Positions 18,801 through 26,574 of a stretch of 64,000 nucleotides of DNA are shown here, one piece after another. Positions within the stretch are counted from its first letter, which is position 1, and the number at the start of each line of letters is the position of its first letter. The notes under the pieces were generated by a model. That model worked only from the letters and a program-made list of their open reading frames with translations, was not told the origin of the DNA and did no database searches. The stretch is from Micromonospora cremea. Lineage in GTDB: Bacteria; Actinomycetota; Actinomycetes; Mycobacteriales; Micromonosporaceae. The DNA is taken from positions 2,418,001 to 2,482,000 of the forward strand of contig NZ_FSQT01000001.1 of assembly GCF_900143515.1 (NCBI RefSeq), read 5' to 3'. The position numbers and the translations under genes were made by a program.

Positions 18801-18893
18801 ACCGGTTGCCGCGGTGCACAGACGCCCGAAGCGAATACCTGTCGAGGGTGGCCGCTCGACCCTTGGTCGAGTCGACTTGCTGTTCGATCGCAT
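15822..18893 (-). CDS. Secreted GH78-type alpha-L-rhamnosidase
   Basis: A 1023-residue exported enzyme. A long signal region ends around AALPAHA and carries a small tandem duplication (ALPAHAA twice). Residues about 150-320 hold three tandem 50-residue beta modules (AGATNIEV-like, with VGQSLLIG or VGAELLIG). The (alpha/alpha)6 catalytic domain follows, with the family motif LDGAKRDRRIWAGDL and HSWASGPTWNMS late in the barrel. A beta-sandwich (LEWSEGQVPTPSGDIKVKW) and a C-terminal Ig-like module (LTYDWYRIG) close it. It would release L-rhamnose from polysaccharides or glycosides outside the cell, feeding the rha operon nearby. Base composition looks less GC-rich than the neighbours, which suggests transfer from another actinobacterium. 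Confidence 0.85.
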   Translation of the reverse strand: MRSNSKSTRPRVERPPSTGIRFGRLCTAATGAAAMAFTTLAALPAHAADALPAHAAEEPEWQGEVLGTGETDLRPEVVAGAFGDVANAEALTAGGSGSATLTWDGTGVAPYVILDYGPVVGGLPYFTVESTSGDVGVRTAYSESLKYVIRKNESQLVKAASAGAETVYVTNTTQMTVGQSLLIGTGENQESATILAVGQAAVTTTAFAPIAAGATNVEVTTTANLPVGAELLIGSGAAQQSVTITAVGRTSSQTTLVADASAGATNIKVASVVGRQVGDVLDVGGENVTVTSVGTAGAAGTGLGVTALTANHVATSPVIFHGSGLSFTPAVTAAFDAGTTLRNPRTGVTVSPLTKDHATDSAVTSSPGNVVGDNAGYLGAGVGSPRNRVTQVSGAGTYTTPANALQGGIRFHAVTLTTPGTVSISDVGVVSKFPNYGPDDYKGWFLSSDEVLNDIWYTGAYTVDTNMVPAGAQNNSTFPVILDGAKRDRRIWAGDLFNAGRSTYTAFGYGPQGSEYISNSIGVLGSRQAANGSVPGESANWTSVPAVAQFYSTAYSIYFPVGLVDNYRYTGDLDFAISQYGRLRAQMDYNLSLTNADGLIVTTSGSDGRDWDFYDGGRAGTVTATNVLYYRALSEAAWLAGHMIENVPTNAEAATWAADKAAWEARANQVKASINATLFDAERGVYRMSNVNTGNKSGNAVPQDANSMAVLWGVAPEEKVSGILDYLKNNLWGEQGPQPFSPDANNSTLISTHISGFELAARYEAGNTEDALALTKTLWARMANPSDPFYTGAFWENHQQNGDLTDANKSLAHSWASGPTWNMSAYLLGVKPVEPGFATWTVKPHLSDLEWSEGQVPTPSGDIKVKWSQDDDEVVELDVTVPDGTSGEIWVPLAAENSVSVGSEGATFKGREDGYDVYEVADGGDYSFTSAVTIKADTPVIEGDLKVGGTLTVTGDWSPNSTQLTYDWYRIGAPTPIQSGTSDSYVLTDRDKNRRIYVEVTGSFGTRPPLTVQTDTTGKVAKE

Positions 18894-18981
18894 GTTTTCT
18901 CTCCCTTGAGACGGCTGGAAGTTCGCCGCACGGAGCTGCAGGGTCGATCTCCCACCGGCTCGGATTGTGGTTGAACTGAGT

Positions 18982-18993
18982 TGAATGGATTCA
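18982..18993. promoter_or_regulatory. Operator-like palindrome upstream of rhamnosidase
   Basis: TGAATGGATTCA, an inverted repeat TGAAT-N2-ATTCA, lies about 90 bp upstream of the rhamnosidase start. It resembles the TGAATCGTTTCA sites at the rha promoter region but lacks the central CG typical of LacI-family operators, so the link is tentative. Confidence 0.45.
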
Positions 18994-19017
18994 TTCTTGG
19001 GTCATGTTAGGAGCCGG

Positions 19018-19366
19018 TCAGTGGGTGGGCGTTGCTCGGCTGCCCCCACCGTTGGTGCAGCGGTGCAGGGTTGGGTTGAAGAACCGTGCGTTGAACGCAT
19101 CCCTGCTGGCATCAGCGAACTCTCGCAACTCGGCCGCATCCTCATGCTTGCCCAACGCCTCCGCGAGCCCGGCCAGCTTGTCGGCCATGGTGTAGTAGCC
19201 GGCCATTCCGTGAGAAGTCCGCTGGTACGCAAGTCGACGGCGGCCCAGTCGGCGAGCCCGCCGTTCACCCGATGGGCGGCCGTGACAACCGCGATCGCTG
19301 TGGGCAGGTGGTACGGATGGCTACCCCGTGGCGCTGCGCCTCCTCCGGTGACCTCTTGCATCGGTC
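19018..19366 (-). pseudogene. Fragment of a second rhamnosidase-like gene
   Basis: Two adjoining frames read as one protein stretch resembling the C-terminal barrel helices of GH78 enzymes. The first (19366 to about 19210) reads YHLPTAIAVVTAAHRVNGGLADWAAVDLRTS. The second (to 19018) reads MAGYYTMADKLAGLAEALGK and DAFNARFFNPTL. A one-base shift near 19206 separates them, and both ends are missing. The fragment lies next to an operator-like site and upstream of the intact rhamnosidase. The family assignment is moderate because only a short piece survives. Confidence 0.55.
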
Positions 19367-19378
19367 TGAATCGTTTCA
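19367..19378. promoter_or_regulatory. LacI-type operator, identical to the rha site
   Basis: TGAATCGTTTCA, with a central CG. The 12 bases and the next two on one side are identical to the site at 36655-36666 in front of the rhamnose transporter operon. It sits just upstream of the broken rhamnosidase fragment, as if it once controlled it. Confidence 0.65.
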
Positions 19379-19551
19379 TGCATGTTACGTGCCGGGATCA
19401 TGCCGGTGAAGACGTGGCGAGTGGCCGGATCCGGTCACACGCGCCGAGTCGCCAGGCGTGAAGGGCTCGAATACTCGGTTAAGCATTGAGCCTTTTCCAA
19501 CTTCATGATCCAGTGCCCCGTTCGAGGACGAGCCTGTGTTCAACCTCGACG

Positions 19552-20725
19552 TGTGGGGCTCGTAAATCTGGTCCGAAGGCTGTGACGTGCGGTTTTGTAC
19601 GAGGTCCACCAGACGACGTCGACGAAAATCCGGACCATGAGTGCGTCGCTGGTGTACCTGCTCCTGCGTCAGATTCTGCCGATGTTGACACAGCTCGCCG
19701 GGACGGTGGCGCAAAGGACGTCGAGCTGCTGGTGCTACGGCATCAGGTGGCCGTGCGGCGCCGGCAGGTGCACCGCCCCGACCTGCAGCCCGTTGACCGG
19801 GTGGTGTTGGCGGCGCTGTCGCGGCTGCTGCCCCGGCAACGCTGGACGGCGTTCTTCGTCACCCCCGCGACCCTGCTGCGCTGGCACCGGCAGTTGATCG
19901 CCCGACATTGGACCTATCCGAACACGCGACCCGGCCGGTCACCGGTCGGTAAGGGTCTTCGTGAGTTGGTGCTGCGCCCGGCAGCTGAGAATCCGACCTG
20001 GGGCCACCGCCGCGTGCAGGGCGAGCTGGCTCGTCTGGGCTACCAGATCGCGGCCAGCACCGTATGGAAGATCCTGCACCACGCCGGCGTCGACCCGGCA
20101 CCCCGCCGGACTGGACCGACCTGGCGACAGTTCCTCACCGCCCAGGCCCACACGATTCTCGCCTGCGACTTCTTCACGGTCGACACCGTGCTCCTGAAGC
20201 GGATCTACGTGCTGTTCTTCATCGAGCTGGCCACCCGCCAGGTCCACATCGTCGGAGTCACGGCGCACCCGATCGGTGCCTGGGTGGCGCAGCAGGCCAG
20301 GAATCTGCTCATGAACCTCGACCAACGGGCCGCCGAACTGCGGTTCCTGCTGCGCGACCGGGACACCAAGTTCACCACCGCGTTCGATACGGTGTTCACC
20401 GCAGCGGGCATCGACGTGATTCGCACACCGCCACAAGCCCCATGGGCCAACGCCTACGCGGAGCGCTGGGTCGGCACCGTACGGCGCGAGTGCACCGACC
20501 GGATGCTCATCGCCGGCGAACGACACCTGGCGAGCGTCCTTGACGAGTACGCCGCGCACTACAACGGCCATCGGCCACACCGGTCACTCGACCAGCGACC
20601 ACCGAGCCCACCACTCCCGCCCGTTGACCTCAACGCCGCCCGCGTCCAGCGCCGCCCGATCCTCGGCGGCATCATCAACGAATATTCGCAGGCAGCGTAA
20701 GCGAACCCGATTTACGAGCCCTACA
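19552..20725 (+). mobile_element. Insertion sequence with rve-type transposase, IS3/IS481-like
   Basis: Terminal inverted repeats at 19552-19575 and 20702-20725 share the perfect core GGGCTCGTAAATC and begin and end TGT...ACA. The element is about 1,174 bp and contains one transposase gene, which is frameshifted. No clear target duplication is seen at the outer edges. It lies next to the rhamnosidase fragment. Confidence 0.85.
19637..20700 (+). pseudogene. Frameshifted rve integrase-type transposase
   Basis: The reading frame begins at ATG 19637 (MSASLVYLLLRQILPMLTQL). It must shift near 19700 (GCCGGGAC, one C or G short) to continue as RDGGAKDVELLVLRHQVAVR and on to the stop at 20700. The catalytic DDE residues are visible: Asp in ACDFFTVDT, Asp in FLLRDRDTKF and Glu in AYAERWVGTVRRE. 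The ending GGIINEY is a family hallmark. Because the break is one base in a G/C run, it may be decay or a sequencing error. Confidence 0.85.
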
Positions 20726-21155
20726 GGTCCCCAAGTGGCGCGCCCCAGCCTAATCAAGCGATCCAGGTCCTGGCCGTCCACCGACGGCTGGCCCGCCGAG
20801 CACCGATGAGCCGCGTAACGCCAAAGGCCCTGACCGGGACTCACGTCCCGACCAGGGCCTTCCCCGTGGAGCAGGAGCATTGCACACACCTGGCGAAGGT
20901 CCTGGATCCTCAGCATGTCCGTCACGTTCACCACCCTCCCGGTAGCGCCCGCGGTGAACACCGACAGCGCCAGCGGGCCGAGGACGCGGCCGCCTGATTC
21001 ATCACTTCGGGCAGGTGGCGACGGTGAATAGACGCATTGGACAGTCACCACGACGGCACTGAATGCCCGAAGGTGCCGTTGCGCCCCGTGAGACGCCCCC
21101 GGATCATGGCCGTGGCACATCGTAACGCACGGGCCATTCTTCGGGGGAAACCGCC
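20726..21155. other. Intergenic stretch without a convincing gene
   Basis: 430 bp between the insertion sequence and the MHYT gene. A minus-strand frame is open here but shows no family features and its composition looks accidental. The only structured element is the hairpin at 20823-20861. Confidence 0.5.
20823..20861. terminator. Terminator-like hairpin
   Basis: AAGGCCCTGACCGGGAC pairs with a downstream near-complement across a four-base loop, with a two-base internal mismatch. It may terminate a gene that the insertion sequence has displaced. Confidence 0.45.
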
Positions 21156-22040
21156 GTGGCGGAGATCAATCACTTTGAGTACGGGTGGATCACGCCCGCG
21201 CTGAGCTACGCGCTATCGGTGCTCGGCTCGTTCCTGGGCCTGATCTGTGCCACCCGCATCCGCATCGCGAGCAGCGCAGGCCAGCGGGTCTGGTGGGGCG
21301 GGTTGGCCGCCCTGGCGATCGGCGGCACCGCCATCTGGACCATGCACTTCATGGCGATGCTCGGCTTCGCCGTCGGGGGTACCCGGATCCGGTACGACCT
21401 GCCGATCACCGCGGCCAGCGCGGTCTTCGCCGTGGTGGCGGTCGGCATCGGACTGGCCATTGCCGGCACCGGGCGGGTGTCCGTACTGCGCATCGTCGGC
21501 GGCGGCCTCTTCACCGGCGCCGGGGTCGCGGCGATGCACTACACCGGCATGGCGGCGATGCGGCTCGACGGACGGCTCAGCTACGACCGGACCCGGGTGG
21601 TGCTCTCGATTGTCATCGCGGTGGTCGCCGCCACGGTGGCGCTCTGGCTGGCGGTGACCGTCCGCCGAGGCCTGGCGATTTTCGGCTCCGCGCTGGTGAT
21701 GGGCGTTGCGGTCAACGGCATGCATTTCGCCGGGATGAGTGCCCTCTCTGCGCACCTGCATCCGGGCGGGGGCGAGGTCACCGGTGCGGACGTGAGCACG
21801 CTGCTGGTGCCGATCATCCTGGCGGTGATCTTCGTGGTGGTCGGCCTGGTCTACGCGCTGCTTGCGGCCCCCACGGACGAGGACCGGGCCGCAGCGGCGT
21901 ACCTGAACGGCCGGCTCACCGCCGAACCCGCCGACCGATCGGGCGAAGTGACTGCGGACCCGGTAAGGCTCCGCGCCCGGCCGACCCTGGGGCGGCCGGG
22001 CACGCCGTTCCCGTCCCGCCCGGACCGCGCCCCCCTCTGA
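21156..22040 (+). CDS. MHYT-domain membrane sensor protein
   Basis: A 294-residue protein with seven hydrophobic segments. Three MHYT-type repeats are visible in the right places: WTMHFMAM, AAMHYTGMAAM and GMHFAGMSAL. The His/Met pairs are proposed to bind copper and sense oxygen, CO or NO. There is no output domain (no GGDEF, EAL or kinase); the C-terminal 60 residues are hydrophilic and unstructured. The start is GTG, with GGGGGAAA about ten bases upstream. The gene is not obviously part of an operon. Confidence 0.85.
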   Translation: MAEINHFEYGWITPALSYALSVLGSFLGLICATRIRIASSAGQRVWWGGLAALAIGGTAIWTMHFMAMLGFAVGGTRIRYDLPITAASAVFAVVAVGIGLAIAGTGRVSVLRIVGGGLFTGAGVAAMHYTGMAAMRLDGRLSYDRTRVVLSIVIAVVAATVALWLAVTVRRGLAIFGSALVMGVAVNGMHFAGMSALSAHLHPGGGEVTGADVSTLLVPIILAVIFVVVGLVYALLAAPTDEDRAAAAYLNGRLTAEPADRSGEVTADPVRLRARPTLGRPGTPFPSRPDRAPL

Positions 22041-22128
22041 CGGATCGCGTCGGTCGTCCGCGCCGTGGGCGGCTCTAGCTGGCGTCCTGCCGGGCAGCCA
22101 GCGCATCGACGAGGCGGCGGCCGAGGCC

Positions 22129-22515
22129 GTGGACTATCGGGCCGCGAACGTGCGCGCCGGGTACGTCTACGTGATCTCCAACATCGGGGCGTTCGGCGAG
22201 CACATGGTGAAGATCGGAATGACCCGACGCCTCGACCCGCTCGACCGGGTGCGAGAGCTCAGCGACGCCTCGGTGCCGTTCAACTTCGACGTGCACGCTC
22301 TGTTCTTCTCCGACGACGCCGTCGGCATCGAGACCCAGATGCACACCTGCCTGGCGGACCGTCGCGTGAACCTTGTCAACCAGCGCCGCGAGTTCTTCCG
22401 CGTCACCCCCAAGGAGGCCAAGACGCACCTGCTCGATCTGGCAGGGAGCCTCCTGCAGTACGAGGAGCTGCCTGAGGCCCTGGAGTATCGGCAGAGCATC
22501 TCCGGCGAGCGCTGA
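22129..22515 (+). pseudogene. GIY-YIG (T5orf172) nuclease-domain fragment
   Basis: 128 residues from a GTG that is merely the first start in an open frame. The sequence AGYVYVISNIGAFGEHMVKI and RRLDPLDRVRELSDASVPF is the T5orf172/MUG113 GIY-YIG domain. In relatives this forms the C-terminus of DUF4041 proteins of about 500 residues. The text immediately upstream (IDEAAAEAVDYRAANVR) matches the linker before that domain, so the gene has lost most of its 5' part. It could still encode a free-standing small nuclease domain, but no ribosome site supports that. Confidence 0.6.
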
Positions 22516-22516
22516 C

Positions 22517-22564
22517 CGGCCAGCCACCGCACCGGCCCGAGCGGGCCGGTGCGGTGGCTGGCCG
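22517..22564. terminator. Strong bidirectional terminator hairpin
   Basis: A perfect 22-bp stem with a GAGC loop starts one base after the stop of the GIY-YIG fragment and ends 35 bp before the stop of the convergent gene at 22599. Confidence 0.85.
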
Positions 22565-22598
22565 ACTTCGTGCTTGTGGTCCCGGCATCGGCGCCGGA

Positions 22599-23321
22599 TC
22601 AGACGCCGAGGGACCTCCGAGTGGCCTGGACGGTGGCGGACAACTCCTCGTAGCAGTCGAAGCCCCGCTCGATGCAGTCCATGTCGACCCCGGATTCGCG
22701 CTGTCGCGCCCTCATCAGCGGCTCCTCCGGCATGGACACCGGAAAGGTCAGGAAGTCGACGTCGGGAACTCGTTCCTGGAGCAGGTCGACGTCATCCTGG
22801 ATGCCGTCCCCGACCTGCAGCCACCGGTTGAACTCGTTGTAGACGATCGCACCCGCGGTGATCCCCTTCGTCCATCCGGTGAAGAGTGCAGCGAGGCTGG
22901 TGGCGGCACGAGCCGAACCCCAGGCGTCGGGGGTGAACTCGTAGCGCCAGATCTCGCCCTCATGGAAACCCGCGAGTACGAGCGTGTAGAGCAGCTGCTC
23001 GAAGTTGAACAGCGGCAGCTGATGCCGCCAGGAGAACGGCGTACCGATCGAGAACGCCAGGCTGTCAAGTTCCTCGCCCCCGTCGGTCGGCCACGGCATG
23101 ACCCATCCGCCGTCGGACAGCAGCCGCCGCGAGTGCCACCCCTGCGACTGAAACCAGGTCAGCTGCTCGGCGACGTGGTCCACGTCGAAGAGCCGGTAGA
23201 CCAGGTCGGGCGGCTGCGCGACGGGCGCTTCGGCGTGCTCGGGCCATTCAACGCCCGCAGCCGTCGCCGCCGCACGGTACTCCGCCGCCGCGTCACGCAG
23301 CACGCGCATGTCATCGAGCAT
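22599..23321 (-). CDS. Unknown protein, possible immunity partner of nuclease toxin
   Basis: About 240 residues, no family recognised. The ATG at 23319-23321 overlaps the stop of the toxin-like gene upstream by one base (TGATG), so the two are translationally coupled. The protein is acidic, soluble and rich in Trp/Phe (VAEQLTWFQSQGWHSRRLL, WRHQLPLFNFEQLLYTL), with no signal peptide. A cytoplasmic acidic protein coupled directly behind a secreted-type nuclease domain is the usual layout of an immunity gene. The role is inferred from position only. Confidence 0.55.
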   Translation of the reverse strand: MLDDMRVLRDAAAEYRAAATAAGVEWPEHAEAPVAQPPDLVYRLFDVDHVAEQLTWFQSQGWHSRRLLSDGGWVMPWPTDGGEELDSLAFSIGTPFSWRHQLPLFNFEQLLYTLVLAGFHEGEIWRYEFTPDAWGSARAATSLAALFTGWTKGITAGAIVYNEFNRWLQVGDGIQDDVDLLQERVPDVDFLTFPVSMPEEPLMRARQRESGVDMDCIERGFDCYEELSATVQATRRSLGV

Positions 23322-24262
23322 CACGGAGCTGCCGGCGCCTCGGGGGTCATGCACAGGCTGGCCCCGCCCTGGCTGACCGTGAACCCGAAGCTCCGCCCGT
23401 TCGCCGCGACCCACGGCTTCACCGGCAGCACGATGAACCGCTCACCGTCGTCCCCGTCGCATTTGCGGTAGAACCCGGAGATGTCATTGCCTTGCGGTGA
23501 CGACTCCGTTCCTGGCACCGGCTGCACGTCAGCGACCAAGCCGGACAGGTTGACCGCCTGGTTCGTCACCCAGAACGGGAACTCGTCGCAGGCCAACCCG
23601 GCCGCACGCCCGGTGCACAAGTTCGTCTGGAACTCCGGCCGCACGTCGTACCACTTGTGGTTGTAGCCGGCGGTCTTGGCGGCATTGCCATACTTGCTGC
23701 GTGCCGGGTAGAACCACTGGGCCCGCCCGGGGGTTGCGGGAAGCCTCCGTCGCCCATGGCGGTCACAATGTGGGCCCCGGTCTTCGGCATCGGCTTGAGG
23801 TTGTAGTTCACACCGCCGGGGACGTAGACGGCGACGTTGTCGTCGCACCCGGCCGTGCCCTGAGCGCCGCGCTGGGCCGTGCACGCGGCGTCGATGATCC
23901 GCTTGAGCCGCGCGTCCTCCGCGTCGGTCCACGCGAAGGGGATGTTGTTCCGGTCGGCCACCAGCTTCGTCGTCTTGATCACCTCCGCGTAGATCTTCAA
24001 GCTGTTGTACCACTCGCCCTCGTCCGCGCCCCCAGTTGTCGAACGTGTCGAAGTCGGTGTCGTGATGGATCGCGTATTCGAGAAGGCCGTGAATGCCGAT
24101 CTCCCCGGGGAAGAGAATCTCGAGCAGGGCCCCCAGCGCCAGTCCGATGCCGATCCCCGAGATCGCGACGACGACCCAGGAGGTGCCGGCGGCGGCAACG
24201 GGCGCGACCACAACGAGCCGCACCGCCTGCGCCGCAGGCGCCAGCACAAGCGTGCACGACCC
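23321..24262 (-). pseudogene. Nuclease (NucA/NucB-like) toxin C-terminal remnant, twice frameshifted
   Basis: Three frames in series make one protein end. The first, from about 24262, is a hydrophobic stretch (VRLVVVAPVAAAG, GIGIGLALGALLEILFPGEI, HHDTDFDTFDNWG). The second (about 24030 to 23740) reads DEGEWYNSLKIYAEVIKTTK to KTGAHIVTAMGDGG. The third, to 23321, reads RAQWFYPARSKYG, then CDEFPFW and NDISGFYRKCDG. The CDEFPF box and the later VPG/QGNDISGFY resemble the DNase NucA/NucB fold found at the ends of polymorphic toxins. The 5' part is missing at a junction with the AbiEii-like fragment. The shifts lie in G/C runs. Confidence 0.55.
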
Positions 24263-24905
24263 CGCCGGACCATCGCCAGCTGGCGCAGATCGCCCTGCAG
24301 GTTGGCGGCCGGTACGGGTTCGCGTTGGCCGGCGGGCATGCGATCGCCGCACACGGGATCCTCGACCGCCCCAGCGAAGACGTCGATCTGTTCGCCGCAA
24401 CGCCGCGCCGACTTCCCCACTGCCGTGGACGAGGTGATCGCCGCCTACGGCGCCAAAGGCTACCGGGACCATCGACCGTCGACTCGACACATTCGCTCGG
24501 CTACACGTCACGGACCCAACCCACCCAGACCAGCAGCACCGCGTGGAACTGGTCGCGAACTGGCGCGCCCAGCCACCCGTTCAGATGGACATTGGTCCGG
24601 TCCTGCACCCCGATGACGTCCTGGCCGGCACGATGGATGCCCTCTACAACCGGGCAGCCGCGCGCGATCTCCTCGACATCGATGCCGCCATCACCAGCGG
24701 CCGGTACACCCTCGACCAGCATTGCGAACTCGCGCACGCCGCCGACGACGGATTCGATCGAGGCATGTTCGCCGCGATGCTTCGCCATGTCGACCGCTTC
24801 GATGACGAAGACTTCGCCGACTATGGTCTGACGCCGGATGATATCGCCGGGCTGCGGGCTCGCGTCTCCGCATGGCGGACCGCCCTACTTCGAGAAGTCG
24901 AGTAG
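24262..24905 (+). pseudogene. AbiEii-like nucleotidyltransferase toxin remnant
   Basis: The first recognisable residues are HRQLAQIALQVGGRYG, then the nucleotidyltransferase motif ALAGGHAIAAHG and RPSEDVDLF. The frame shifts near 24405 (continuing RADFPTAVDEVIAAYGAKGY) and again near 24465 (IDRRLDTFARLHVTDP, then VELVANWRAQPPVQMDIGPV to the stop at 24905). The C-terminal half is long and clean. The start codon and first residues are lost where the fragment abuts the toxin remnant head to head. Relatives are AbiEii/MNT-type toxins that modify tRNA or act in abortive infection; no AbiEi antitoxin is seen nearby. Confidence 0.65.
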
Positions 24906-24948
24906 GGTCTCCCCGCCCTGGAGCCTCCGTCTACTGGGCCCGTTCGTC

Positions 24949-25419
24949 TCACGGCACGTCGGGGTCGGGGCACTCGGTCCGACAGCTGCTCGCGGCGGCG
25001 TCATCGATGAGGGAGTTGTCGAGGAGCCAGTCGATGGCCCGGCGGGTTGCCCGGGCATGGTGGAAGGCGTACCAAGCGTTCAGCAGATGCGGATACTCCT
25101 CATGCAGTTCGTCCTTGAACCGCCGGAAGGCGCCCCTGCCCTGGATGGCCCGCAGGAGCCGGCGTCCCGCCTGCTCGTCGCTGACCTGCTCGGCGAAGTC
25201 GGCCATGTCGCGGTGCCAGACGTAGGACGGCACCGCCTCGATGGGGACCAGGTCGAGTTCGTCGAGGTCCACGGGCGTCTTCCCGTCGATACCGCCGTCG
25301 GCCGTCCACATCATGATTTCTCCGCTGGCCGGATCGATGAGCCAGCGGTACTCGGACGCGCTCTGGTCCTGCAGCGCCGTGGCGATCTCCTCGAGATCGA
25401 GGTGGCGTACGTCGAGCAT
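24949..25419 (-). CDS. UPF0158 family protein
   Basis: About 156 residues starting at ATG 25417-25419 (MLDVRHLDLEEIATALQDQ). The UPF0158 pattern is visible: a conserved WLIDPASGEI, then a WHRDMADFAEQV segment and the hallmark GRGAFRRFKDEL. These proteins are cytoplasmic with unknown function. The gene appears intact although it sits among remnants, and it is convergent with the AbiEii-like fragment. Confidence 0.8.
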   Translation of the reverse strand: MLDVRHLDLEEIATALQDQSASEYRWLIDPASGEIMMWTADGGIDGKTPVDLDELDLVPIEAVPSYVWHRDMADFAEQVSDEQAGRRLLRAIQGRGAFRRFKDELHEEYPHLLNAWYAFHHARATRRAIDWLLDNSLIDDAAASSCRTECPDPDVP

Positions 25420-25563
25420 GTGTCCACTCCCGTTGCCGTGGTCGTCGGCACCACGGTAGATCCGTCTCCCACCCCGCCGCGAGACTGCCGGCCTGGCCAA
25501 TGATCGGCACGGGGACCGAAGCGGTGAGGTGACTGCTGCTCAGGCAACCCGGGATCGGGCCAG
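25420..25563. other. Short gap between UPF0158 and DUF6880 genes
   Basis: A 144-bp spacer between two minus-strand genes. It must contain the UPF0158 promoter or read-through from the DUF6880 fragment. No distinctive signal is seen. Confidence 0.4.
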
Positions 25564-26574
25564 CTACAGCCCAGCGGCGTCGAGGGTCTTGAGGAACGTT
25601 CGCCGGCGCTTGTGCTCGATCCGCCGCTCCGCGAGGTATCGCCCGAACGCCCCGTGTTCTCCTGCCGCCTCATACGCCGTTCGCAGGGCTGGGAGCAGCG
25701 CGACGGCCCGCCGGTAGCGCCGCTTGTCGGCCGAGTTGAGGATCGCCTGCTCGACGAGGTCCCGGTACGGCTGGATAACCTCCTCCGGATGCGTGGCGGC
25801 CCGCCTTTCCAGCAGGGTCTGCCACTGCGGTCCGCCGAGCCACCGCCGGTGGTGCAGGGCAACCCGCCATGCCTCGTCGTCACGGCCCACCGCCAGCAGC
25901 ACATCGACCAGCTCCGAGGCGTACGCCGGCTGCTGGTCGACCCGGTCGCGCAGCACCTCCGTTGCCCACGCCGTCGGATCGTCGCCGCCAGCCGTTGCTA
26001 CGGTGTCGATCAACGATCGGTAGCCTGGGGCGGTGGGATGGCATGCGAACTCCTCCCGCCGGCCCCGCACGGCACCCGACGTGTCGCCAGCGGCGACGAG
26101 CACGCCGACCAGGAGGTCACGGAGCCGGTCGGTGTAGGGCGAGCCCGCGTTGGTGGCCACGCCCCGCCGGGCCCAGCCGATCGCCTCGTCCCGGCGCCCG
26201 GCCGCATGTAGCGCCTCGGCGATCCGTTGGTACTGCACGGCGTTGGTCAGGTGCTCGGCCAGCACGGCGACGTACCGGCCGACGTCGCCCGACACCTCAG
26301 CGAACTGCTCGCGCAGGTCGCGGACCGCGAACCCGGCGGTCCACGACTCCGGGTCGGCGACACGTGCCCGCTCGGCGATCAGCCGCTCCACCTCCGCGAT
26401 CCCCCGCTTCCCCAGCGCGGGAGCGAAGTCGGCCAGTCGGACGCGGGGCCAGCCGGGACCGTCGCACTCCAGCTTCACCAGCCAGCCGGCCAGGCTGACC
26501 GGGTTCGGCAGTGCCGCCGCGCATGCCTTGGCGTACAGGTCCATGAGCTTCTCGCAACGCGCATCTTCAACCAC
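25564..26574 (-). CDS. DUF6880-type protein, N-terminally truncated at the rhaB end
   Basis: About 336 residues. The frame resembles the C-terminal two thirds of DUF6880 proteins: DARCEKLMDLYAKACAAALP, SLAGWLVKLECDGPGWPRV, then TPR-like helices (YQRIAEALHAAGRRDEAIGW) and a basic end (RRIEHKRRRTFLKTL). Full-length relatives are longer by roughly 140 residues at the N-terminus. Here the family resemblance ends exactly where the rhaB stop codon begins (26567). The GTG at 26574 and the ATG at 26544 are possible starts, but both look accidental. It is probably a cut gene, read through from the rha operon. Confidence 0.65.
   Translation of the reverse strand: MVEDARCEKLMDLYAKACAAALPNPVSLAGWLVKLECDGPGWPRVRLADFAPALGKRGIAEVERLIAERARVADPESWTAGFAVRDLREQFAEVSGDVGRYVAVLAEHLTNAVQYQRIAEALHAAGRRDEAIGWARRGVATNAGSPYTDRLRDLLVGVLVAAGDTSGAVRGRREEFACHPTAPGYRSLIDTVATAGGDDPTAWATEVLRDRVDQQPAYASELVDVLLAVGRDDEAWRVALHHRRWLGGPQWQTLLERRAATHPEEVIQPYRDLVEQAILNSADKRRYRRAVALLPALRTAYEAAGEHGAFGRYLAERRIEHKRRRTFLKTLDAAGL

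Noticed and set aside
19385..19714. Minus-strand frame of 109 codons in front of the insertion sequence
   Set aside because: It spans the left inverted repeat and has no protein character; considered non-coding.
20725..20735. Target-site duplication flanking the rve-type insertion sequence
   Set aside because: The bases outside the two inverted repeats (CGACG on the left, GGTCC on the right) do not match.
20584..21120. Minus-strand open frame of 178 codons overlapping the end of the rve transposase
   Set aside because: It has no family motif, overlaps the insertion-sequence end and passes through the hairpin at 20823; composition looks accidental.
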